Origin: Prorocentrum cordatum
Taxonomy: Eukaryota > Sar > Dinophyceae > Prorocentrales > Prorocentraceae
Reading direction: 5' to 3'
Length of the DNA: 64,000 nucleotides
NCBI GenBank assembly: GCA_963575745.1
Contig: CAUYUJ010020248.1
Location: forward strand, 129,001 to 193,000
In this document: positions 1 to 10,398 of the stretch, piece after piece
Position numbering within the stretch: position 1 is the first letter of the stretch
Layout of the letters: each line of letters opens with the position of its first letter
Made by a program: the position numbers and the translations under genes
Notes under the pieces: model-generated
Databases searched by the model: none
What the model saw: only the letters and a program-made list of their open reading frames with translations
What the model was told of the DNA's origin: nothing

Positions 1-1116
1 ACAGTACTGTAGTCCTGTCTTTAGTAAGGGTCCACGAGCTGCGCGCGTACATGACAGTGGGTGTCACAGTCAAACTGGAGAGGCGCAAGCGACTTGCGAG
101 AGGGTAGGTGTTTGCATGTAAGTTCGCGCTTCAACTGATTGAACCGGCGCCAACCTGACGCGATTCTGTTGTCGAGTTCCACGTTGTGGAAACCGTGGCA
201 TGTAAGCTTCATGCCCAAATACTTCGTGCTCTGCTTTGCGTCCACAATCTCGACGCTATCGCCTTCAATGTTGGCGGCCTTGATGGTTATTCCTTGTAGC
301 CGGGTGCCGTTGGCCAATATGTTTGTCTTGTCTGGATGTAGTTCAAGGCCGCACCGTGCCGATTGGAGCTCGAGGTCGCGCAGTAAACGTTTCAGCTGAC
401 GTTGTCTGCAAAACGTAGGTTGGTGAGGAGGGTGTCTGGGGTGAAACCCATCTGTATGCCAAATTGATTTTCTTTCGCCATATGTCCTTCATGCGCCGGA
501 AGATGCCTTCAAGTAGTGCGTTGAAGAGTAGGGAGCTCAGTGGGTCTCCTTGTTTCACACCTCGTTGGATGTTGCACTTTCGGCTTGTGCTGTCCGTCCG
601 TACTGTAGCGGTTTGGTCTGTGTAGAATTGCTGGAGTAGGTGGACGTAGGGCTTCGGCACCTGTTGCTCGTAGAGTGAGTGCCACAGAGCGTCGTGGCTG
701 ATACAGTCGAACGCTGTCTTGAAGTCAACCGCAGCCACCCATAATGGTAATTGCCATTCTTCTGATTGGTTGTGCAGGAGTGCCGTCGTGAATAAGATGT
801 CCTCGGTGCTGTAGCCGTGTCTGAGGCCTGCTTGGTCCATGCTTTGTTGCTTCTCTAAAAGTGGCCCCAATCGGTTGTAAAGGAGACGAGACATAAGCTT
901 GCAGAGGAGAGGGAAGATTGCAATTGGTCTGTAGTTCTGTGGTAGTTTTGGGTCTCCTGACTTGAAGATCACAATGATGGTGGTGCGCTTCCACTGTTCT
1001 GGCGGAAATTGTTCCGGGCGACTGGTGTCGTTGAAAAGACACTGCAAATGTTGTTCTATGCACGTGCCGCCTGCTTTCAACATCTCTGCCGTGATCTCAG
1101 CTGTGTCCCTGCACAT
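1..1116 (-). pseudogene. LINE reverse transcriptase, frameshifted and truncated by the window edge
   Basis: The 1116-to-413 frame shows LINE RT blocks in order: a GDPKLPQNYRPIAI-type block 1, a QAGLRHGYSTEDILF block, box A with VDFKTAFD and box B with RGVKQGDPLSSLLF. The sequence then changes frame. Box C at 401-412 reads F-A-D-N rather than the usual F/Y-x-D-D, followed by a TGA (392-394) and what looks like a small deletion. A post-RT thumb-like segment resumes in a third frame, LKRLLRDLEL onward (392-80). Another frame near 100-1 reads MYARSSWTLTK, similar to the conserved post-RT YGxxxWTL motif. At least three frame changes make this an inactive relic. Confidence 0.9.
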
Positions 1117-2690
1117 TCCATTTCTTAGCTCGTAGATTACTTGGTGTACTTTTTCCTGTGTGAAAGGTGGTATATTGTGTTCTTTCTCTTCGGCCCTCGG
1201 CCCCCCGCGGCAGGGGGCAGGGGCGTGGTAACCGTGCGTCGAACGTCCATTGTTGGAGCCGCTTTGTCGGTAAAGTTGTTCGTAGAACGTGGCGAAGATG
1301 ACAACGATGCTTGTCGGTCGGTCTCGTCGTTGCCGTCTTTCCGGTCATTGCTGGTACCATGTATTTGTGCTTCGCTGTTCTGCCTGTCAACTTCTTGAGG
1401 TCTTCGAAGATGACGATAATGTCCTTGATTCTTGCTTGCCGCCGAGCCCGTTTTAAAAGTCGCAACGCTTTGAAGATCTTCTTGCTGATCGCTTTGCGGG
1501 TCGCCGTGTTTTCGCGTAATGTATAGCGCCGTTGTGCGATTAGGTCGTGTAGCTGCTTGGTTTGCTGGTGGTCGTGCGCTTGGTGGGAAAAGCTGGGGTG
1601 GGCGTTTCGGGTCTCGTGAGCTTTCGTTGCAGTCTTCAGTGCTCGTTCCGTGTCTGTGCACCTTTCGCTGACCGTCGACACGCGTGGGTGCGTTTGCAAT
1701 GCCTCTGTGAGATGCCGTCGGAAAGCTGGGTCGTTTGCTGGTGGTCGCCCAGCTGTGGTTGGTCGTGCCTTCTGATGACTTCGTCGTCGCCTTCTCGCGG
1801 TGGTGGACAAGCCGAGTCGCATGTGAACAGCCTGGTGGTCGGATCCGAGGCCTGGACATGTGGACGCGTGAGCGTCTAGAACAATAGTGCGGCACGCCCG
1901 GTCGATGAGGATGCAGTCCATATGCGAGCGTGTCGTGTCCGTGCCCTTGCTGGTGTACGTGAGCACGTGCTGTGAATGCTCGTAGAAGTGCGTGCGTTCG
2001 TGGTCAAAAGTTTCTCCTTGAGTGCCAAAGCTCGTAACCAAATTCCTTTGGCGTTGCATTTTCCCACCCCGAACTTACCAATCATCCTGTGAGATCTGTC
2101 GCGGTCACCATCATCACATACATCGTCGTCGTTGTGCTCCTGAATCCCAACCTGCGCATTGAAGTCGCCGGTCAATATTGTCAGTCTTCCCTGTTGCGTT
2201 GCGTCTTTGTGCAATGTAGTAAGCATGTCGTAAATCTGCTGCACGCGATGGTCGCTGTATCCTCCGTGCGGGAAGTGTAACGTCATAATCCGCAGAGTCT
2301 TTTTGGGTAGGTCCAAGTCAATGTAAGCAATCCTCTCGTTGATCGGCGTGAAACGCCTGATGTACTGAGCGTGGCGGCTACGAATCAAAAAAGCAACTCC
2401 TCGTGAATGCGTTTGGTGTCCAGCAGCTGCAATAACGTGATTGCCGTCTTTGGTTGTCCACAAATCTTCTTTCATTGTCCTCCACGTCTCGTTGATGGCA
2501 ATTGCGTCCCAGTGTATGTTGGCAAGATCGTGTAAGAGCGTATCGATGCTGTCGTCTGTTGTGAGTGGATTCTCTCTGTCTGTCACGAGGTGCGATGGCG
2601 CACGCGGTTGCTGACTCATTGCTGTTGCTCCGCGTTGCTCCTTGGTTGTCAAGCTGGGCCCGATTCGTTAAGATGCTCACCGGCACGTCA
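1097..2690 (-). pseudogene. LINE apurinic/apyrimidinic endonuclease domain and linker to RT
   Basis: The frame from 2652 downward contains endonuclease motifs AINETW (catalytic Glu), LTGDFNAQVG (GDFN) and a GKCNAKGIWL segment. Near 2000 the reading moves to the frame of 2059-1097, which continues with HMDCILID and GSDHQAV (SDH motif) and then a basic, helical linker towards the RT. The usual N-terminal TWN strand is not visible, so the 5' edge is truncated or shifted. This enzyme class nicks target DNA to prime reverse transcription. One clear frameshift in the domain and another before the RT mark it as decayed. Confidence 0.85.
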
Positions 2691-2691
2691 C

Positions 2692-4260
2692 TTACGCACT
2701 TGAGTGACCCTCGGCCCTCTCCAACGTCGACAGCTGGGAGTGGACGCTGGGAGTCGGAAGCTGGAAGCTGGGGGTTGGAAAGATGATGCTTATAGTCGCC
2801 AGGTGGAGGTCGAAAGCTGGAAGAGAGTAGTAGGTCGATAGCTGGCAGTGGTCGCCGGGAGTCGTAGGCTGGGAACTTGAGGTCGGGTGGTCGAAAACTA
2901 AAGGTCGAATTTTTGGAGACGATAATTGGTGGCGGTTGCTCTGAGCCGGAAGGTCGAATGTGGAGGTCGGTAAGGTGGGGTGAAGGTCAGTAGGCGGAGG
3001 TCGAAAGCTGGAGGTGGAAGGATGGAGGTCGATAGCTGGTGATGTACGCTGCAAGTCGTAGTCTAGAAGCTGGAGGTCGGTTGGGTGAGGTTGAGGATCG
3101 ATAGGTGGACGTCGAAAGCTGGAGGGGGAAGGGTGGAGGTCGATAGCTGGTGGTGGACGCTCTGAGCCGGAAGGTCGAATGTGGAGGTCTGTCAGGTGGG
3201 ATTGGAGGTCAGTAGGTGGAGGTTGAAAGCTGGAGGTCGCGGATTTGGAGTCGATAGCTGGTGGTGGTCGCTCTGACTCGGAAGGTCGTGGCTGGACGCT
3301 GGTCAGGTGTGGATTAAGGTCGATAGGTGGAGGTCGAAAGCTGGAGGTGGAAGGATGGAAGTCGATAGCTGGTAATGGACGCTGGAAGTCAGGGTTGGGT
3401 GAGGGTGAGAGTCGATAGGTGAAGGTCGAATGCTGGAGGTGGGAGGGTGGAGGTCCATAGCTGGTGATGGACGCTGCAAGTCGTAGTCTGGAAGCTTGAA
3501 GTCGGTTAGGTGAGGTTGAGGGTCGATAGGTGGACGTCGAAAGCTATAGGTCGAAGATTGGGATTCCATAGCTGCTGGTGGACGCTCTGAGCCAGATCGA
3601 ATGTGGAGGTCGGTCAGGTGGGGTTGAAGGCCAATGGGTGGAGGCCGAAAGCTGGAGGTGGATGGGGTGGAAGTCGATAGCTGGCAATGGACGTTGAAAG
3701 TCCAAATCTGAATGCTGCAGGTCGTTTGGGTGAGGTTGGGAGTCGATAGGTGGAGGTCGAAAGACGGAGGTTGGAGGGTGGGGGGCGATAGCTGGCAATG
3801 TACGCTGAAAGTCAAAACATGGAAGCTGTAGGTCGGTTGGCTGATATTGAGAGTCGATAGGCGGGGGTCGGAAGCTGGAGGTGGAGGGTTGGAAATATTG
3901 GTGTGCAAATTGTCGCACAGATTCCGGCAAAGCGCACATGTCGGTAACTTTGTCCGTGCTGTCCACGCCCCAAAATCCAGAATGTGTCGTGGCGATGGTA
4001 TATTTGCCCATCTCGTCACACACGTATATATTACGACCTTAGACATTTAATACCAAAGAAGACTGTCATGTCTGGGTGACTTGCTTTTGTTCCCGTCGTT
4101 TCGATAGGCGGAGGTGGAGGTCGAAAGCTGGAGGTCGGAGAGCGGGAGTCGATAGCTGGAGGTGGATGCTCGGAGCCGGAAGGTCGAAGATGGAGGTCGG
4201 GTGGGTGGGGTCGAAGGTCGGTTGGTGGAGGTCGAAAGTTGGACGTCAAGGATTGTAGTG
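2692..4260 (-). repeat. Degenerate ~108-bp minisatellite inside the LINE region
   Basis: The phrase AGGTCGAAAGCTGGAGGT recurs with variation near 2809, 2998, 3110, 3217, 3325, 3425, 3534, 3640, 3750, 3859, 4109 and 4228, mostly 100-112 bp apart. Each unit also carries GGTCGATAGCTGG and GTGGACGCTCTGAGCC. Because the unit is close to a multiple of three, long minus-strand frames stay open with a recurring SFRPPPIDS-like theme; I regard these as by-products. A ~60-bp segment at 3930-3990 is repeated at 4655-4712. Confidence 0.85.
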
Positions 4261-4788
4261 AAACTGGCGGTGGTCGACAATGGGAGCTGGGGTCGGAGCC
4301 AGGGCTGAGAGCAGGAGTCGGTGCGATGATCATCTCCCTGTCGCGGTAGTCGGGCGTAGTCCTCTGGCGACGGATCTCGATCTCCTGAGAATGAGGTTCG
4401 ACGCGTCGTAAACCGAATGGAACATCTCCAGGAACGTTCAAGTATTTGCCCCTGCCACCCCCTGCATACCGTGGTTGGAAAGGGTTGAGATGGTATGGGA
4501 AGGGCTGGGAAGGGTTGGGAAGGGTTGCGGAGTCGGGGCTGGAAAGGAGTGCCCCGGTGCTCCTCGAGGTGCCAGTTGGCGTGGCTGGGACGGTAACTTT
4601 GCCCGCTCCTGCCGAATCCGAAACATACGCACTCGATAGTTCCAGCGCAAGTGTCGCTGCATGTCGGTAGCTTTGCCCGGAGACCCCACACCCAAAAACT
4701 CCATATACGTAGTAGTTGGCTGTACGGCTCCGGCACTGATGTTAGAGATGCACGTAGAGGTAGTAGGTCCCAGTACCCGCCGAATGTC
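4261..4788. other. Spacer between minisatellite and ORF1-like region
   Basis: No gene recognised. It holds a short GGGAAGGGTT decamer repeat at about 4478-4540 and the second copy of the ~60-bp segment also found at 3930-3990 (common phrase GCATGTCGGTARCTTTG). Confidence 0.5.
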
Positions 4789-5907
4789 CTATTTGGACGA
4801 AATGCCTTTAGATGCACGTTTGCTTCCACCCTTCATCCCCGGTGATGCCCTTGGTAGGAGTGTGTCGCACTTAGTGCTTAGTTCAATGAGTATGGGATGC
4901 TGCTGTAGGCCGTCCCAGTTTTTCCAAGTATATCCCCTAAGTTTTTCAACGCATGTGTCCCCAACTGTCACTGTAAGAGCTACCTGCCCTCCGACGCGTA
5001 CTTCATATGGGGATTCCTCCGATACTCTATTAGTGTATAGACTCTGCATGTCATTTTTGAGGATGTACTTCAAGCCGCAGCAAAAGTTGCGAGCGGCGCG
5101 CTCTGCTGGCTCCCTGTCCTGTGTGGACCAGACGGCTTTCCCGCCACGCTGTAGATTTCCACTGCGAAATAAAGCAACCGCCGTGTCCCCGTCCAGCATA
5201 GTGCCAAACTCAGCGAACAAGGTGTTCTGAAAATCGCCTTTTGAATTTTTGTTCGTCGGTCTTGGTCCTTGCATCGCGGACAGCTGTTCTCGGATATATG
5301 CGCATGCGGCCTCCTTCGTCTCGAAGTCCTGTAAATTCCCAGTGGCCGCCGTCACCGCACGTTTGCCATGATAATGGTAAGAGTTTGCCGTGGCTTGTGA
5401 AATACTGGAATAGGATCTCGGTGTATAGTTCGTCAAATCGGCGAATGTTTTCCATTTTTCCTATACGCTCGTTGGCGTCGTTTTCCATATTGGTCATTCG
5501 GATCTGCATGTCCTCCATCTGTGTTGTGAGGTCGTCGATGCCAGTCTGTAATGGCTTCGTGGCGTCGTCTAAGTCCCTGCGTGTGACACCACGAAGTTTG
5601 ATTGTGCTGATGTCGAGTTGTAGTGGTCGCAGTTCTGCTTTGATAAGTGAATTTTCCAGATGTCCTCGAGGGTCCATGCCTGCCCACTTGCACTTGCAAC
5701 AGCAGCGCTGCCTGGAGCCCAAGTCAATACCGGAGCAGGACCAAACGGGGTACCGGCAGGAGCGGCAGGAGGATCTGCAACTTCTGTGCCATCCATGGTA
5801 TTCAGTGGGTTTGTGATACGAGTTTGCTTCCCAGCTGGTGTCCGCGGAGACCTTGAAAGTGTGAGAGAAGAGATATTGTGCTTCTCTGCCATGGTCGCGG
5901 CCCTCAA
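4789..5907 (-). pseudogene. LINE ORF1-like region: coiled coil plus C-terminal domain, in three frames
   Basis: Reading down the minus strand, one frame from about 5892 opens with a basic N-terminus and an Ala/Pro-rich stretch. A second frame (about 5650-5440) gives a heptad-like segment with MEDMQIRMTNMENDANERIG, a likely coiled coil. A third frame (5436-4789) gives a globular-looking domain with KEAACAYIREQL, EFGTMLDGDTAVALF and a DREPAERAARNFC motif. This resembles the nucleic-acid-binding ORF upstream of EN-RT in LINEs. Function is inferred from order and composition. The frame changes near 5655 and 5438 indicate decay; introns are less likely because splice signals are not evident. Confidence 0.55.
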
Positions 5908-5934
5908 GGGTGGAGTTAGAGTAGAGGGAATTGT

Positions 5935-6060
5935 GAAAGCGTGAAAGTGTGAAGGAAGGAATTGTGAAGGTGTGAAGAGGGCCTTGGGCCTTGGGCCTCG
6001 GAGGCGGAGAAGGCCTTGGGCCTTGGGCCTTGGGCCTAAGAGGGAGCTTGGATAGAGGGT
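5935..6060. repeat. Short GTGAAGG and GGGCCTT repeats
   Basis: Two small simple repeats sit side by side: GTGAARG-type units at about 5935-5975 and seven-base GGGCCTT units at about 5978-6040. Confidence 0.7.
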
Positions 6061-6171
6061 CTATACCATCATCGTTGGTGCACCTTGTGTTTACACTGGT
6101 CCTACTCTTTCTCCCACTCCTCCTCATGCTCCCCTTCATCCCCCACCCGGCTTCCCTCTCCTCGATCCGCT

Positions 6172-6601
6172 CCTTCTCCTCCTCCTCCTCCTCCTCCTCC
6201 TCCTCTTCAGCCTCAGTCTCCTCATCCGACGGCGGCGGCAGCGACGACGGCGACGACGGCGGCGACGACGGCAGCGGCGACGGCAGCTTCGACGATATCG
6301 GCGACGGCGGCGACGACGACAGCGGCGAAGACGACAGCGGCGACGGTGGCGGCGACGACCCTCTCCCCTGAGCCCCGCAGCCCGCCGAGTCGTCCGATGC
6401 ACGTGCCCACGTGCGCGGTTTCTCGCTCAGCTGCGCGCCCGTAACCGGCCGCGTCCTTCTGCCACGTGGGGGGGTCGACGCAATCATCGCCGCCATCGTC
6501 GTCGTCTTTCGGTCGCTGGCGTCGCAGTCGCCACCAACGCCGCCGCCGTCGACAACGTCGTCGCAGCCGTCGTCGACACCGCTGTCGCCGCGGTCGTCGT
6601 T

Positions 6602-6652
<51 letters not shown>

Positions 6653-6713
6653 GTCGTCGTCGGCGTCGCCACCGCCGTCGTCCTCGTCGGCGTCGTCGTC
6701 GTCGGCGGGCGCC
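6172..6713. repeat. Compound triplet repeats: CTC, then GAC/GGC, then GTC
   Basis: A CTC tract at 6172-6207 is followed by interrupted GAC/GGC triplets at 6235-6362 and by CGTCGT-rich sequence at 6480-6713. All blocks have a three-base period. Long frames on both strands are low-complexity (Ser, Asp, Arg or Thr runs) and are not treated as genes. Confidence 0.9.
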
Positions 6714-6923
6714 CCCACATCTGCGCGTCTCAGATCCCTGCGCCTCGACAACTGCTCCTGTCGGACTCTTTGCTCGCCGACCGAGGCACCCGACGTCCGC
6801 CGGTACGATTCTTCAGTCCGCGGGCACAAAGGTCCCAACCGCTTCCCTGGAGGAACGTTTTCTCCGGGGGGGCCCAAACGTACCCCAGAGCAGGCGCACC
6901 CTGGAGCGGAGGCCTCAGGGCCC

Positions 6924-7327
6924 ACCTCCGGGCGCCCAACGGCTGTGTCTTAGCGCCCACCGTGGCCGGAACCGTGGCCGCCGCGACGCCTCGCCGGGGG
7001 TGCGCCGTCTTGACGCACGCGTGGCCCGCCCCGACGTTCGCCCCGCAGCCACTTCTCACGGAGGCCAGGGCCCGAACGCCGCCCCCCGCGGCCGAAAACG
7101 AAGCCAGAGCGCCGCCAGGAAAAACACCTCCGGGCGCCCAACGGCTGTGTCTTAGCGCCCACCGTGGCCGGAACCGTGGCCGCCGCGACGCCTCGCCGGG
7201 GGTGCGCCGTCTTGACGCACGCGTGGCCCGCCCCGACGTTCGCCCCGCAGCCACTTCTCACGGAGGCCAGGGCCCGAACGCCGCCCCCCGCGGCCGAAAA
7301 CGAAGCCAGAGCGCCGCCAGGAAAAAT
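6924..7327. repeat. 202-bp direct tandem duplication
   Basis: The segment beginning ACCTCCGGGCGCCCAACGG at 6924 is repeated almost exactly from 7126, a period of 202 bp. The near identity implies a recent duplication. The flanks on both sides are unrelated GC-rich sequence. Confidence 0.9.
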
Positions 7328-7468
7328 GATATCGCTGGCCCGGGGCCACCACCGGGCGGGCCAAAAGGCACCGATCCCGCTAAGCCCTGGACCCCATCCA
7401 GGGGCCCGCTCTGACGCTATGGCCAGACTTCCGAAGCGAATGCAGCCCTGGCGACGACGACGACAAGA

Positions 7469-7499
<31 letters not shown>

Positions 7500-8319
7500 C
7501 GGCGACGACAACGACGACGACGATGACGAGGACGACAATGCCGACGACGGCGACTGCGACGACGACACTGACGCCCTGGAGACGAAAGCTTCTCCCCAGG
7601 GACGGGTCGAGCGCGGGCTCCGCGGCTCGCGGCCTGGGAGGCGCGGCGCGCGCGTGCGGCGCCCTGGCTCTGGCGCGCGGCGCGCGAGCGCCCTCGCTGG
7701 GCACCGGCGGGTTCGGGCGGCAGCGCTATCGGCTGGTCCTTTGATGGATCGCGAGGCGGCTTGGCACGAGACGCCGGGGGAGCCCCGTGGGAGGGGCCTA
7801 TCAGGCCGGCTCGGGGGGAAGCATTCCGTGAACGTCGGAGGCGTGGCGTTCTCTCGAGCACCCGCCGGGCTCCTCCGCGGAGGGGGGTCGACGACACGAG
7901 CCTCCAGCAGGTTCTCCGCAGCTTCTGCGGTAGCCCCCCCCCCCAACAGAAAAGAATGTCCCAGGCTGGCAACGCATGGGCAAACATCGAGATGAGGAGG
8001 TTGTTCGCCATTTTCGCTTCGGCGGGCCCTCGTCGGGGCCCAGGGCCGTGCAAGAGCGACTCGCGCGGCATGGAGAGCCGGGCCCGGGAGAGTGGTCGAG
8101 AGGTCGAGGGCCCGTGTCTCGACAACATCGAGGCGCCGGGGCCCCACGTTGTGAAACAGGATGACGTCGGGGGTCTCTCGGGGTCTCCCCCCCAAGAAGC
8201 TTTCTTGTCGCGCTTTGCCGCCCTGCTTTTCCGAGTGCCTCGCGGGCAGGGGGGGGGGGTCCGGAGCTTGCCATTAGGGGGGTTGGCGGTGCGCAGGGAA
8301 GGGTCGGGGCGATGGGGGG
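7328..8319. other. GC-rich spacer with a GAC-triplet tract
   Basis: No gene recognised. A GAC/GGC triplet tract occupies 7447-7572. The rest is GC-rich with several C or G runs, and its open frames have no recognisable domain. Confidence 0.5.
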
Positions 8320-8435
8320 GGGCGGCCTTCTCTGAGAAGGCGGCGGAGGGGGGCGTCTCAGTCTCACGAGAATCTGGGGGCTTCAGCAGGAAAGCTTCCC
8401 AGAAGGCGGGGGCGCCTTTTGAGAAGACCCCATCA
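8320..8435. repeat. Cluster of self-complementary CCTTCTGAGAAGG motifs
   Basis: Motifs such as GGCCTTCTCTGAGAAGGC, CCCAGAAGGCG and CTTTTGAGAAG are packed together. The core TTCTNAGAA is self-complementary. Similar clusters occur at 18390-18540, 21240-21290, 24860-24990, 61945-62085 and 62230-62290. Confidence 0.6.
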
Positions 8436-8716
8436 GACCATTGTTCTCTTGGAAGATCGCCCCCCTCGCCCCATCGATCTCCTCCGACCCAGACCAGCTC
8501 TGGGCCCATCCTGGTCACTGAGCCCAGCCGTGCCCACGAGGGGGTCCCCTGAGCCCCCCCGACCCCCCCCCAAAAAAAAACACGAAGAAATCGATGCTCA
8601 GATGCTCAACAACCATGCGCTGTATATGGCTGCTTGAGTCTTGAGCTCAGACGGCGCGCCGCAGGTGGAAACCTCCAAATGCCGCCTTGCCGGTCCGCCC
8701 CCTGGAGAGGGGTTCT
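8436..8716. other. Unassigned spacer
   Basis: No gene or element recognised. It contains C-rich runs and a short A9 run near 8572. Confidence 0.4.
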
Positions 8717-8775
8717 CCAGCACCGGTCTGAGAAGTCCGCGCAGACCTCAGAACTGTTTAAATGTCTACGCAAGT
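8717..8775 (-). repeat. Fold-back family A, single arm
   Basis: The reverse complement reads GTCTGCGCGGACTTCTCAGA followed by a GGTGCTGG, matching the family A arm (consensus TCCGCGCGGATTTCTTGGAT then CGGCGCTGG). Only one arm is present. Confidence 0.55.
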
Positions 8776-8969
8776 AAGCGACGAAAACAGGTGGGTCGTT
8801 CGCAAAATGGCGCAGGGACCTTACGCGGAGGCTTACGCGGGCCGCCAGGGCGGCACGCCACATCGCAAGCGAAGGCGCTTACGCGCGACCTTAAGGGGGC
8901 AGCTTGCGCGCCAATGCCGGCGCAGTTAGACCTGGTGTTTTCCGTCGCCCAACTGTGCCCTAGACAAAC
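8776..8969. other. Spacer with TTACGCG words
   Basis: The words TTACGCG and CTTACGCG recur several times between 8818 and 8890. No gene is recognised. Confidence 0.4.
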
Positions 8970-9105
8970 ACTGATCGAGGATCGAAAGAAGTGTACGGAT
9001 AGCATGTCGGAGGTCCGCGCAGACTTCTTGGCTCAGCGCTGGGCCCCCCGGCGGCGCTTCTGGCGCCGCCCCAATCCGCGCGAACCGCCGAGATAAAGCG
9101 CATCT
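8970..9105 (+). repeat. Fold-back family A element, internally deleted
   Basis: The left arm at about 9012-9042 reads TCCGCGCAGACTTCTTGG and then CTCAGCGCTGG. The interior GGCGGCGCTTCTGGCGCCGCC is a hairpin also present in the copy at 34964-35156. The right half is shortened and diverged. Confidence 0.65.
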
Positions 9106-10398
9106 CTGCTCTCGTGGTGCTCTTCGACTCTAGGAGGGCATGCTGGATTCTTGTCTTCAAGGGGCCAGAGCCGTATATTGGGAAGCCCCATGGATCTTCT
9201 CAGAAGGCCGTTGCTCTCACCCCTGCCCCCACCTGCGCGCCACCAACCTGCGGCAGAGGCACACGATGAGAAATCGTGCTCCAAGGAACACACGCATATA
9301 TGTATTTCTATACATATATGTATGTATTGCGGCATATGCGTCATGGATCTTGACGGGGCCCCAGAAGGACAAAGGCAGGTTGAAGGTAAGACCGGATCCA
9401 GATATACATCGGGAGTCTCTGAGAGCTGTCGGGTTTGGAAGACGTCTCGGGCGCCGCGGCCGCTCCAGGGATCTCCAGAACGCTCCCAGAGCGTTCCAGA
9501 ACGCTCTGGGGCGGCTGATCTTAATCCGAGTGGTCCAGACTTCTGTGGGTGCCTAGGGCAATCGGGGATGAGAGACTTGTCCTGGGCACCCGCCAGCGGG
9601 CCAGCTTCTCGTCTGAAGAGACTGCTGAGCTTCCTTTCTGTTCGCTGATGCAGCCACGCGCTGGGTGCAATTCTGTGTCGCAGTCTCCGCCTAGCAACGA
9701 CGGCGTCACGCGCACCACTGGGCTGCATACAGGCCCAACAGGCCTTTTAGCCGGTAATGAGGCTGGGAGTCAGAGGATGCATCTGGCTCATAAGCTGTTG
9801 CGTCGCGGCCGACGTCGCCGCAGACATCCCCAGCATAAACCTCGTCGCTCGCTGTAGAGGATACCCCCTGGGCAGCCCCACGGCGCCCTGAGACGGGACA
9901 CACAAGAGCAAGTGCCCGCGCGCACGAGCGTAAGTGTCTGTGCCGCGTAGCTCCGCGGCAAAGTGTCTGCGCCGCGCCACACAAGCGTAAGTGCCCGCGC
10001 GCAGTGTAGCTCAGCGCGTATGTACTTGCGCGAAGCTGCAGCGCGAACGCGTTTGCGCGCGGAGCAGCGCAGGCTGCTCCGACACGCGCTGCAGCTGCGC
10101 TCGGAAAACCTATAGATAGCGGACCTATGGCATGCACTCTCACGCGGAAGCTGCGCCGTATGACCATCCACCCGCTCAGAGCGCGTGCCTGTCCGATAAT
10201 GCGAATTTAGAAGGATCGAAAATACTGCCAGACTTACGACCGAAAAGGGGCGCCTGCCGCATGCACTGTTGGGAGCAGGGGATGAATCATGGAGCAGGCG
10301 GAAACAAGATATGGATGGACAAGAGGTAGGAGATACATATCAGATGGGTCGCGCTAGTGGTGCACTTTGTAAGTCGGTGGTGGCGGCCCCCATGGTGT
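9106..10398. other. Spacer with short perfect hairpins
   Basis: No gene recognised. Inverted repeats include CATATATGTAT (9295-9305) against its complement at 9310-9320, and CCCAGAGCGTTC (9485-9496) against 9499-9510. At about 9900-10100 CGTAAGTG and GCGCG words recur in a diffuse repeat. Confidence 0.55.

Larger units (their letters stand above)
1..5907 (-). mobile_element. Decayed APE-type LINE retrotransposon, running off the left edge
   Basis: Three coding blocks share the minus strand and follow LINE order: an ORF1-like coiled-coil region (5907-4789), an apurinic endonuclease (2690 to about 1790) and a reverse transcriptase (about 1116 to 1). Such elements copy themselves by target-primed reverse transcription. 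All blocks carry frameshifts, so this copy cannot be autonomous. A 1.6-kb minisatellite and a 0.5-kb spacer separate ORF1 from the endonuclease. That all three blocks belong to one insertion is inferred from order and strand; two overlapping insertions are possible. The 3' end lies outside the window. Confidence 0.75.

Noticed and set aside
9295-9320. CATATATGTAT hairpin as a promoter element
   Set aside because: Short AT palindrome with no gene positioned to use it; kept only as a hairpin in the spacer entry.
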